Shown in pieces: positions 1 to 5,638 of a DNA stretch of 17,546 nucleotides; positions within the stretch are counted from its first letter, which is position 1, and the number at the start of each line of letters is the position of its first letter. This stretch comes from an uncultured Eubacteriales bacterium (lineage in GTDB: Bacteria > Bacillota > Clostridia > Oscillospirales > CAG-272), in contig CAKRSS010000038.1 of the NCBI GenBank assembly GCA_934401725.1, positions 1 through 17,546 on the forward strand. Direction: 5' to 3'. A model generated the notes under the pieces. That model was given only the letters and a program-made list of their open reading frames with translations. It was not told the DNA's origin and did not search any database. The position numbers and the translations under genes are program-made.

Positions 1-10
1 CGTTCTCTTG

Positions 11-41
11 AATTTGATTATGCCTTCGGCATAATCAAATT
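11..41. repeat. 31-bp perfect palindrome, copy 1
   Basis: Two 14-nt arms, AATTTGATTATGCC and its exact complement, are separated by TTC. The identical palindrome lies at 5347-5377 in repeat copy C. Repeat copy B lacks it at the equivalent place, which suggests a discrete insertable unit. Confidence 0.85.
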
Positions 42-133
42 GTTCTTTCTCTGCCGCATAGCAGAAAAGTACACTTCTTAACGTCCCGCGGACGTTGCGG
101 CGTGTCCTGCCAAGGCTAAAGAACTTATTCATC

Positions 134-172
134 AAAAAAGCGGCTCCCGCAGGCCACCCCTGCGAGAACCGC
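134..172 (-). terminator. Intrinsic terminator of the egsA-rlmH operon
   Basis: On the minus strand GCGGTTCTCGCAGG pairs with CCTGCGGGAGCCGC over 14 bp, including two G-U pairs, with a 5-nt loop, followed by six U. It lies 79 nt past the rlmH stop. It is embedded in repeat copy A, and near-identical hairpins end two other transcription units in this window (4675-4712, 17298-17338). Confidence 0.85.
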
Positions 173-206
173 AAAAAACAATTTAATTTAACCGCATACG
201 GGCAAC

Positions 207-236
207 ATCAATGAAGTGCTACCGCGCTTCATTGAT
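207..236 (-). other. Hairpin just downstream of rlmH
   Basis: Arms 207-219 and 224-236 pair over 13 bp (one G-U) around a 4-nt loop; the outer part is ATCAATGAAG/CTTCATTGAT. It starts 15 nt after the rlmH stop and is not followed by a U-tract on either strand, so it is more likely a 3'-end stabilising or processing element than a terminator. The true terminator follows at 134-172. Confidence 0.6.
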
Positions 237-250
237 TGCAGTAGCCCCCA

Positions 251-730
251 TCACTTGTGGTACTTCGTCCCCCTCAAAATATTGAACCCCCGGTACACCG
301 CCTCGAGCAGTATCACCCGCATCAGCTGGTGCGGGAAGGTCAGCTCCGAGAAGGACAGGCGCGTGTCGGAGGCGCGCTTGACGTCGCCGGAAAGGCCGTA
401 GGAGCCGCCGATGATAAAGCAGAGACAGCCCGACCGCGCCGCCGCGGAGTCGATGTACTCCGCAAGCGCGGGCGAGGACATCTGCCTCCCCTCGACGCAC
501 AGCGCCACCTTCACCGACCGCGCAGGACACGCTGCAAGTATGCGCCGCCCCTCGTCGGCAAGCGCCCCGCTTATCTCGGACGACGACGGCGAGTCGGACA
601 GCCGCGCCTCCTTCAGCTCGACTATCTCCGGCGCGCAGAACGCCGTCAGGCGCTTCATGTACTCCGCGACCGCCTCGCGCAGGTAGGACTCCTTGAGGCT
701 GCCGACAACCACGAATTTTACGTTCAGCAT
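251..730 (-). CDS. rlmH: RlmH, 23S rRNA (pseudouridine1915-N3)-methyltransferase
   Basis: This SPOUT-class SAM-dependent enzyme methylates N3 of pseudouridine 1915 in helix 69 of 23S rRNA in assembled ribosomes. The sequence shows the family hallmarks: a start of the form LNVKFVVVGSLKE, the SAM-binding knot segment FIIGGSYGL near residue 107, LSFSELTFPHQLMR, and the C-terminal block GFNILRGTKYHK. With the ATG at 730 the protein is 159 aa, the usual length of the family. A TTG at 745 would add five residues and overlap the upstream gene by 8 nt, so ATG 730 is preferred. The gap to the upstream metallo-beta-lactamase gene is 7 nt, so the two are co-transcribed and probably translationally coupled. 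It is the last gene of its operon, followed by a hairpin and a terminator. Confidence 0.95.
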   Translation of the reverse strand: MLNVKFVVVGSLKESYLREAVAEYMKRLTAFCAPEIVELKEARLSDSPSSSEISGALADEGRRILAACPARSVKVALCVEGRQMSSPALAEYIDSAAARSGCLCFIIGGSYGLSGDVKRASDTRLSFSELTFPHQLMRVILLEAVYRGFNILRGTKYHK

Positions 731-737
731 ACCCGCC

Positions 738-1514
738 TCACACAAGCACGACCGGCGCAGACGGCTCGGCGACGCGTATGTCGACCTCGGGCGAGGGGAC
801 AGCGCCGCGCACCGCCGCGAGTGCCAGCGTCGGGTGGTTGTTTTCCTTGCTCAGGTGCGCGAGCAGTATGTGCCGCGTCCCCGACTCGGCCAGCGTCGCG
901 GCAAATGCGGCGCAGTCCTCGTTCGAAAGATGCCCCACACGCGAGCTGATGCGGCGCTTGAGCTGGTAGGGATAGCGGCCGAACATCAGCATGGTCGGGT
1001 CGTGGTTGCACTCGAGCACCACCGACTCGCAGCCGCAGAGCCCGCGCACCATGCCCTCGGTCACAACGCCCGTGTCGGTCGCAAAGCCGAGAAGATGCCT
1101 GGTGGCTTCATCCTCAAATTCAAAGCGGTAGCCGACACTGCAAGCGCTGTCATGCGACGTCTCAAACGATGTGACGGTTAGTCCTGAAATGCGAACACTG
1201 AACTCCGGCGGGTGCGGAACTGCCGTGCCGAGCAGAAATTCGCCCGCAGGCATACCCGCGAGCGAGCGTTCCGTTATGTGCACGGGAATGCCGTGCTTTT
1301 TTGATATTTGCTCGAGCGCGCCGACGTGGTCAGTGTGCTCATGCGTGATGAATATCGCGTCAACGCCGCTTATGTCGAGGCCGAGCGAGGTCAGCGCCGA
1401 GCACAGCGTGCGCGCGCTTTTGCCGGCGTCGACGAGCACCGTCGCGCCGCCCGCCTGTATCAGCGTTGAGTTGCCGCCCGACCCCGAATACAGCGAGCAG
1501 ATATGATATGACAT
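738..1514 (-). CDS. Metallo-beta-lactamase-fold hydrolase, WalJ/YycJ family
   Basis: The protein is 258 aa. The N-terminus MSYHICSLYSGSGGNSTLI is typical of WalJ/YycJ proteins, and the metal-binding motif HEHTDH lies at about residues 56-61. Further likely ligands are seen in SFETSHDS, ATDTG, LECNHD and the C-terminal LAHLSKENN. YycJ is an intracellular metallo-beta-lactamase-fold protein with a proposed exonuclease role in mismatch repair; in Bacilli it sits with the WalRK operon. There is no walRK here, but adjacency of yycJ-like genes and rlmH is common in Firmicutes. ATG 1514 is preceded by CGGAG. The gap to the upstream membrane-protein gene is 30 nt. The family assignment is firm; the biochemical role rests on homologues. 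Confidence 0.88.
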   Translation of the reverse strand: MSYHICSLYSGSGGNSTLIQAGGATVLVDAGKSARTLCSALTSLGLDISGVDAIFITHEHTDHVGALEQISKKHGIPVHITERSLAGMPAGEFLLGTAVPHPPEFSVRISGLTVTSFETSHDSACSVGYRFEFEDEATRHLLGFATDTGVVTEGMVRGLCGCESVVLECNHDPTMLMFGRYPYQLKRRISSRVGHLSNEDCAAFAATLAESGTRHILLAHLSKENNHPTLALAAVRGAVPSPEVDIRVAEPSAPVVLV

Positions 1515-1544
1515 GTGTTTCTCCGTTCAAAAGTAGTGCGCGGC

Positions 1545-1982
1545 TCACCCGAACAGCGCCGCGAAATAGCCGAACACAAAAAGCTCGAGCAGGTCGTAGG
1601 TGAAGGTGACGAGGAAAGGAATGAGCAGCGTCAGCATCCACTTGGACTTTTTCATGCGGCGCTCGCCGTCGGCTATAAACTCGCACTTCTCCTCGGCGCT
1701 CATGGTGTCGGGCAGCATGTCGGCCGTAATGCCGCGACGCGAAAAGCCGCGGTTGTAAACTGTAAACGCGACGGCCAGCCCCGCCGTGGCGGCGAGGTAG
1801 ACGCCGAGCACCCACGGGAATATGCGGAAGTTCATCGAGACGCGGTAGACGGCGAAAATCACCGCCGTGTTGCCGACGAGAATGAGCAGCAGCCGCCAGT
1901 TGAAGGGCTTGCGTGCGCCGGGCGCGTCCGTGACGGGCGACCGGCTCTCCGGCCGCCCGTTCTTTTTACGTTTGTTGCCCAC
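1545..1982 (-). CDS. Small membrane protein of unknown function (3 predicted TM segments)
   Basis: This 145-aa protein is not recognised. The first 28 or so residues are basic and hydrophilic (KRKKNGRPESRS), followed by three hydrophobic stretches at about residues 30-49, 54-77 and 115-141. A polar segment between the second and third contains MSAEEKCEFIADGERRMKKSK. The positive-inside rule suggests a cytoplasmic N-terminus. The start is a GTG, four bases after the stop of the glycerol-1-phosphate dehydrogenase gene and without a clear ribosome binding site, so translation is probably coupled to that gene. Its place between a lipid-precursor dehydrogenase and a metallo-hydrolase gives no firm clue to function. 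Confidence 0.75.
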   Translation of the reverse strand: MGNKRKKNGRPESRSPVTDAPGARKPFNWRLLLILVGNTAVIFAVYRVSMNFRIFPWVLGVYLAATAGLAVAFTVYNRGFSRRGITADMLPDTMSAEEKCEFIADGERRMKKSKWMLTLLIPFLVTFTYDLLELFVFGYFAALFG

Positions 1983-1986
1983 GGAC

Positions 1987-3267
1987 TCAGTTGAGGTAGT
2001 CCATTATGTCGATACCGAGCATCGGCATAAGGCGGGTGAGCAGAATTCTGTGGCGCATGTAGCTGTGATAGCGCAGGCCGGTCTCCATGAGCTCGGGCGA
2101 GACGTGAACGTCCGCAGGCTCGGTGACAGCGCCCGCCGCCTTCATCATGCGCAGCAGCTCCTCGTCAGTCGGCAGAACCTCGAGGATGATTTTGCGTATC
2201 TCAGGCCAGGAGCGGCGAATGCGCTCGAGGTCGAGGCCTTCGGTGACGGTGGGATTGTTGAGCTTCATTAGCTCGGGAATCTGCTCGGGCGAGAACTGCG
2301 CCTTAATCTTTTCCCAATCCGGGTGATCCGGGACGGGATTGACCTCGGTCACGCGCTCGGCGATGTTGCGGTAGATACGGTTGATGAGCACCGTCGCGAC
2401 GCCGACCTTCTTGCCGTGAAACTCGGGCCAGATGCCGCGCGCCAACTTGTAGCACTCCCAGAAGTGCGAGACGACGTGCTCAGCGCCCGACGCAGGGCGC
2501 GAGGACATAGCCAGCTTCATACCGAAGCCCGAGAGGACAAGCCCCTCCATAATGCTGCCTGCGGCATCCTCGTCCTCAAGCGTCACCTTGTCGGCGAGCG
2601 AGACGACCTTGTTGACGCCCTCCATGGTGATGTTTGCGACGGCGGGGCAGTAATACTCGTCGGTCAGCAGGTTGGAGATGCGCCAGTCGACGATGCCTAT
2701 GTACTTTGCGACCATGTCGCCAAAGCCGGCGGCCTTGAGCTCAACGGGAGCCTTGGCGAGAATCTTGGTGTCGGCGATGATGACCTCGGGCTGCTCGGCC
2801 TTCCACGAGTTTTTGAAGTTGTTGGTGATGATGGGCGCGGTGTCGGAGGCGAAGCCGTCCATCGAGGGGGCGGTGGCGAAGATGCAGAAGCGCTTGCCCA
2901 TATCGTGCGCGGTGACGCGGCAGATGTCGTTGAGCGAGCCGGTACCGACCGAGATAATGCCGTCGATGTCGGAGCAGAGAGCCTTGAGCTCGTTGACCTG
3001 CTCGACCTTAGCGTACATCATGTTCTTGTAGATGATTTTCTTTGTCTCAAAACCTGCGTCGTTGAGCGACTCAAGCAGACCCGCCGAGACGCGGATGGTG
3101 TTCTCGTCGGCGACGAGCAGCAGCTTCTTCGGGAAGCCTGCATCGGTCAGTATCCGGCCGACGCGCGCCGTAGCGCCGCTCGAAATCTCGACCACGCGGG
3201 TGACGAGCGTATGTTTCTTGCCGCAGGGGCAGTTTTCAAGGTCATGAAGCATTTTCTGAAGATCCAT
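1987..3267 (-). CDS. egsA: sn-glycerol-1-phosphate dehydrogenase (AraM/EgsA family)
   Basis: The 426-aa protein belongs to the dehydroquinate synthase-like, metal-dependent dehydrogenases that reduce dihydroxyacetone phosphate to sn-glycerol-1-phosphate with NAD(P)H. The sequence shows the nucleotide-binding GTGSLNDICR (about residue 108), the block FATAPSMDGFASD, and three expected metal ligands: Asp in GFGDMVAKY (about 184), His in GAEHVVSHF (about 265) and His in EFHGKKVG (about 282). An N-terminal CPCGK motif is also present. In Archaea this enzyme sets lipid stereochemistry; in Bacillus subtilis AraM feeds heptaprenylglyceryl phosphate synthesis. No geranylgeranylglyceryl phosphate synthase homologue is in this window. 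ATG 3267 is preceded by AGAAGAGG. It is the first gene of a four-gene operon with a consensus promoter at 3304-3332. Confidence 0.92.
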   Translation of the reverse strand: MDLQKMLHDLENCPCGKKHTLVTRVVEISSGATARVGRILTDAGFPKKLLLVADENTIRVSAGLLESLNDAGFETKKIIYKNMMYAKVEQVNELKALCSDIDGIISVGTGSLNDICRVTAHDMGKRFCIFATAPSMDGFASDTAPIITNNFKNSWKAEQPEVIIADTKILAKAPVELKAAGFGDMVAKYIGIVDWRISNLLTDEYYCPAVANITMEGVNKVVSLADKVTLEDEDAAGSIMEGLVLSGFGMKLAMSSRPASGAEHVVSHFWECYKLARGIWPEFHGKKVGVATVLINRIYRNIAERVTEVNPVPDHPDWEKIKAQFSPEQIPELMKLNNPTVTEGLDLERIRRSWPEIRKIILEVLPTDEELLRMMKAAGAVTEPADVHVSPELMETGLRYHSYMRHRILLTRLMPMLGIDIMDYLN

Positions 3268-3303
3268 TTTTATAACCTCTTCTAAAAAAATTTAATCAGT
3301 GTA

Positions 3304-3332
3304 ATTATACTATTTTCGCACCGTCTTGTCAA
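3304..3332 (-). promoter_or_regulatory. Sigma-A promoter of the egsA operon
   Basis: On the minus strand there is TTGACA (3327-3332), a 17-bp spacer and TATAAT (3304-3309), both boxes perfect matches to consensus. The -10 box lies 36 nt before the egsA start codon. Confidence 0.88.
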
Positions 3333-3340
3333 GTCAAGGC

Positions 3341-3369
3341 TTGACAGTGCTGTAATCAAGTTATATAAT
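3341..3369 (+). promoter_or_regulatory. Sigma-A promoter of the DUF1934-thiN operon
   Basis: TTGACA (3341-3346), a 17-bp spacer and TATAAT (3364-3369), both boxes perfect matches to consensus. It is divergent from the egsA promoter, with 8 bp between the two -35 boxes. Confidence 0.88.
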
Positions 3370-3407
3370 ATTGGTGAGAAATTTTTATTCAGAGGATACA
3401 AACCGAA

Positions 3408-3941
3408 GTGAAAAAAAAGATAGACCTTAAGATTATCTCCACCCGCTACGAGGCGGACACTGCGGCCATGAACAGCGAGCCGACGTCCGACACCGAGCCG
3501 CAGGAGCTGAAGATATACACCAGCGCCGTCCTGAAGACGACCAAGGAGAAAGTTGAAATAGTCTACAACGAGGGCGAGCTGACGGGGCTTGAGGGCAGCC
3601 GCACGCACCTCATTTTCAACCCAACCGAGCCGGACGTGTTCACCATGCAGCGCTCGGGTCTGGCGACGGCGACCATGGTGTTTGTTCCGGGCATGCGGCA
3701 CGTCTGCAAATACCGCACGCCGGTGATGCCGTTCGAGCTTATGCTGACGACGCACTCGCTCGACAACCGTCTGCTTGACGAGGGCTGGCTGGAGGTCGAC
3801 TACACGACCGAGATCGGCCGCACCTCTCACGCGCGCACGCTGCTGCGCATCGAAATAAGCGACGCCGCAGATGACGAGGAGGCCGACATCCCCGACTCAG
3901 CCGTAGCAGGCAAAGCAGACGAACCGAAGGAGGGCGCGTAA
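3408..3941 (+). CDS. DUF1934 (YwiB-like) beta-barrel protein
   Basis: This 177-aa protein resembles the DUF1934/YwiB family of small calycin-like beta-barrels with no established function. After an N-terminal strand (KKKIDLKIISTRYE) comes a region of alternating polar and hydrophobic residues: LKIYTSAVLKTTKEKVEIVY, LEGSRTHLIF, VFTMQRSGLATATMVFVPG, then a C-terminal ELMLTTHSL and VDYTTEIG that read as barrel strands. The last 25 or so residues are acidic and Ala-rich and look unstructured. The start is a GTG behind AGAGGA, about 11 nt upstream; no ATG lies nearby. Its stop is two bases before thiN, whose ribosome binding site AAGGAGGG lies inside this gene, so the two are an operon. No signal peptide is seen. 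Confidence 0.78.
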   Translation: MKKKIDLKIISTRYEADTAAMNSEPTSDTEPQELKIYTSAVLKTTKEKVEIVYNEGELTGLEGSRTHLIFNPTEPDVFTMQRSGLATATMVFVPGMRHVCKYRTPVMPFELMLTTHSLDNRLLDEGWLEVDYTTEIGRTSHARTLLRIEISDAADDEEADIPDSAVAGKADEPKEGA

Positions 3942-3943
3942 CA

Positions 3944-4573
3944 ATGAGAGCGTTTATATACCTTGGCGGCAGCATTCTGCCGGAGAACATAACCGAGCAC
4001 CCGCGCTCGGACGATCTGTCCATCGCCGCGGACTCGGGACTGCGCAACGCGCTGAAGCTCGGCGAGCGCGTTGACATCGTGCTGGGGGATTTCGACTCGC
4101 TCGGCGACGTCAAGCTGCCGGAGGGAGCCGAGCGGCTGACCTTCCCGCCCGAGAAGGACCTGACCGACGCGCAGCTGGCGCTCGAGGCGGCCGTCGTGCG
4201 CGGGGCGGACGAAGTGATATTCGTCGGCGGCCTTGACGGGCGGCTTGACCACACGTTGTCCGTTCTCGGCATACTCGAGGACGCGCACCTGCGCGGTCTG
4301 CGCGCGCTTGCGGTCTCGGGCTACAACCGCGTGCGCTACATGGTATCGACGAGCACGCTGCTGCCGCGCAGCGGGTACAAATATCTGTCTTTGCTCGCCG
4401 CCGGGGACAAGGTACGCGGCGTATCAGTCGAGGGCTGCAAGTACCCCCTGAAGAACGCGACGCTGCGCTCGCGGCTTCAGTTTGCGGTCTCGAACGAAAT
4501 CGTCGAGAACTGCGCGCTCGTCTCCGTCCGCCGCGGAGCGGTGTACATAGTTGAGAGCCGGGATAGGGAGTGA
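3944..4573 (+). CDS. thiN: Thiamine pyrophosphokinase
   Basis: The 209-aa enzyme transfers pyrophosphate from ATP to thiamine to give thiamine diphosphate. Diagnostic motifs are IAADSGLRNAL, GDFDS (about residues 48-52), FPPEKDLTDAQLAL, GGLDGRLDHTL (about 95-105), KYPL and the C-terminal AVSNEI. The length fits the family. The acidic residues of GDFDS and EKDLTD are those known to bind magnesium and pyrophosphate in the family. ATG 3944 follows AAGGAGGG. In many Firmicutes thiN follows rsgA-rpe; here it is paired with a DUF1934 gene instead. No TPP riboswitch is visible upstream of the operon. Transcription probably ends at the hairpin at 4675-4712. Confidence 0.93.
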   Translation: MRAFIYLGGSILPENITEHPRSDDLSIAADSGLRNALKLGERVDIVLGDFDSLGDVKLPEGAERLTFPPEKDLTDAQLALEAAVVRGADEVIFVGGLDGRLDHTLSVLGILEDAHLRGLRALAVSGYNRVRYMVSTSTLLPRSGYKYLSLLAAGDKVRGVSVEGCKYPLKNATLRSRLQFAVSNEIVENCALVSVRRGAVYIVESRDRE

Positions 4574-4674
4574 CTGCGGGTCGCTTTTTTGCAAATAGTT
4601 CTTTGCCCTTGGCGGGTGCACGCCGGGGGAGGCGTATTGCATATGCCCTGCGCGGTTAAATTAAATTGTTTTTG

Positions 4675-4712
4675 GCGGTTCTCGCGGGGAAGCCTGCGGG
4701 AGCCGCTTTTTT
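4675..4712 (+). terminator. Intrinsic terminator after thiN
   Basis: The stem is 4675-4688 with 4693-4706 (14 bp, three G-U), the loop is GAAG, followed by six T. It is nearly the same hairpin as the terminators at 134-172 and 17298-17338, and is part of repeat copy B. Confidence 0.85.
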
Positions 4713-4775
4713 GTTAAGAAGAGTTCTTTGCCTTTGGCAGGCTGCCGCCGTGGCGAATTCCGACGATATCGAAGT

Positions 4776-4805
4776 GTACTTTTCTGTTGTGCAACAGAAA
4801 AGTAC
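4776..4805. repeat. Perfect 14-bp-arm palindrome in repeat copy B
   Basis: GTACTTTTCTGTTG and its exact complement are separated by TG. The matching position in copies A and C forms a shorter TCTGC/GCAGA hairpin, and copy D shows TCTGTT/AACAGA cut by the window end. The base pair after TCTG is C-G in copies A and C and T-A in B and D, a compensatory change. Confidence 0.75.
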
Positions 4806-4825
4806 CAAAAGAATGCACCAAAGGC

Positions 4826-4875
4826 GGCTAACCTACGGTTCGCCCCCTCTGGACTCCCCCACTCCCGTGGGGATG
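4826..4875 (+). repeat. Left arm of a 50-bp inverted repeat
   Basis: This arm matches the reverse complement of 5276-5325 at 48 of 50 positions. It contains GGCTAACCTACGGTT and, at its inner end, the short hairpin-forming CCCCACTCCCGTGGGG. The two arms enclose 400 bp. Confidence 0.85.
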
Positions 4876-5275
4876 GCTTAGGGGAGCGGAATTCGCCTCC
4901 ATGAGGCTCGCATCCGGCGCGGCTCGGTCAGAATCGCTCTACCGCGCCTTTGCTGAAGTACGGCTTTGTCCCCGGTTGTACTCTATCGGGGGTTCAGCTT
5001 AAATCGGTTTTCTGCTGGCAAAGTAGCTTGGTTGATGGCGGGCGGTTCCGCTCGTTAAGTTTTCGCAATTGAAATAACAGCAGCCATTTGTACCACAGAC
5101 ACTCCCGCCGGGACGCACGGGGGGCCGCCGGGGCGGGGCGTCAATGGTTAGCCTGCCCATCCCCATAATACCGGTGCACTGCATGGCGAGTATGAACGCG
5201 GACGCAGTGAGCTTTCCAAAAGGCGTCTTTCCGCCGGACGCTGACTTCGGCAAGGGTGGGCACGTCCCCATGACG
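4876..5275. other. 400-bp non-coding core between inverted repeats
   Basis: The segment lies between two inverted 50-bp arms and, further out, two oppositely oriented intergenic repeats. This is the layout of a small non-autonomous element or a composite of repeats. I see no transposase motif, tRNA or strong promoter. A 90-codon frame on the minus strand (5271 to 4999) has a Cys-rich centre but no clear ribosome binding site and no recognised domain; it is not called as a gene. Confidence 0.45.
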
Positions 5276-5325
5276 CATCCCCACGGGAGTGGGGGAGTCC
5301 AGAGGGTGCAAACCGTAGGTTAGCC
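5276..5325 (-). repeat. Right arm of a 50-bp inverted repeat
   Basis: This arm is the inverted partner of 4826-4875, with two mismatches in 50. Confidence 0.85.
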
Positions 5326-5337
5326 CTCTCTGGGGCG

Positions 5338-5592
5338 ACTCTTTTGAATTTGATTATGCCTTCGGCATAATCAAATTGTTCTTTCTCTGCTCGCGGCAGA
5401 AAAGTACAGTTAGAACACGTCCCGCCGACGTTATAGCGTGTGCCCGCCAATGCTAAAGAACTTTTTTCAAAAAAACGTTTCCCGCCGCCCGTCCCGGCGC
5501 GCCACCGGGTTTGAAACCACGCCTTCAACATACAGGCATATGCAATACGCCTCCCCAGCCCGGCACGCCTTGCCAAGACCAAAAAACTCCTT
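5338..5592 (+). repeat. Intergenic modular repeat, copy C
   Basis: In the same orientation as copy A, it carries the 31-bp palindrome (5347-5377), the TCTGC/GCAGA hairpin (5386-5390 and 5396-5400) with AAAAGTAC, the block CGTCCCGCCGACGTTATAGC, the conserved box with changes (CCCGCCAATGCTAAAGAACT, 5444-5463), the motif GGCATATGCAATACGCCTC (5535-5553) and a second degenerate box (5569-5588). It lacks the GC-rich terminator hairpin of copies A, B and D, and has a different AAAAAAACGTTTCCCGCCG block instead. Confidence 0.7.
5347..5377. repeat. 31-bp perfect palindrome, copy 2
   Basis: Identical to 11-41: 14-nt arms around TTC, again directly before GTTCTTTCTCTGC. Confidence 0.85.
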
Positions 5593-5593
5593 T

Positions 5594-5638
5594 CAAACAA
5601 AAAGAATCCCCCGGAGGCCTGAATGTCTCCGGGGGATT
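5594..5638 (-). terminator. Intrinsic terminator, minus strand
   Basis: AATCCCCCGGAG (5605-5616) pairs perfectly with CTCCGGGGGATT (5627-5638). On the minus strand the stem is followed by CTTTTTGTTTG. It lies downstream of the tRNA terminator, so it serves either as a second stop or as the 3' end of a separate small transcript from 5640-5757. Confidence 0.7.

Larger units (their letters stand above)
1..205 (+). repeat. Intergenic modular repeat, copy A
   Basis: This is the copy of a repeat family that recurs at 4577-4805, 5338-5592 and 17280-17546. In order it holds a 31-bp palindrome (11-41), a small hairpin TCTGC/GCAGA (50-54 and 61-65) followed by AAAAGTAC, an AACGTC/GACGTT inverted repeat, the conserved box CCTGCCAAGGCTAAAGAACT (106-125), and a GC-rich hairpin that is the rlmH-operon terminator on the minus strand (134-172), followed by a TTTAACCGC tail. 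No reading frame here is convincing. Its left end may run beyond the window. Confidence 0.75.
4577..4805 (-). repeat. Intergenic modular repeat, copy B
   Basis: The copy lies inverted relative to copies A and C. Read rightward, it begins directly after the thiN stop with a fragment that keeps only the 3' arm and T-tract of the terminator module (TGCGGGTCGCTTTTTT). Then come the conserved box (4597-4616), the motif GGCGTATTGCATATGCC (4631-4647), GCGGTTAAATTAAATTG, the full terminator hairpin (4675-4712), a second conserved box (4722-4741) and a perfect palindrome (4776-4805). The half-module next to thiN suggests that recombination or partial insertion clipped the repeat. Confidence 0.72.

Noticed and set aside
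731..745. TTG at 745 as the rlmH start
   Set aside because: It would add five residues not seen in the family and overlap the upstream gene; the ATG at 730 gives the standard 159 residues.
3370..3407. Possible TPP riboswitch in the leader of the thiN operon
   Set aside because: The leader between promoter and start codon is under 40 nt and lacks the conserved THI-box sequences.
4999..5271. 90-codon minus-strand frame within the inverted-repeat core
   Set aside because: No clear ribosome binding site, no recognised domain, and it lies wholly within a repeat element. It could be a genuine tiny gene if the same frame is conserved in other copies, but that cannot be judged here.
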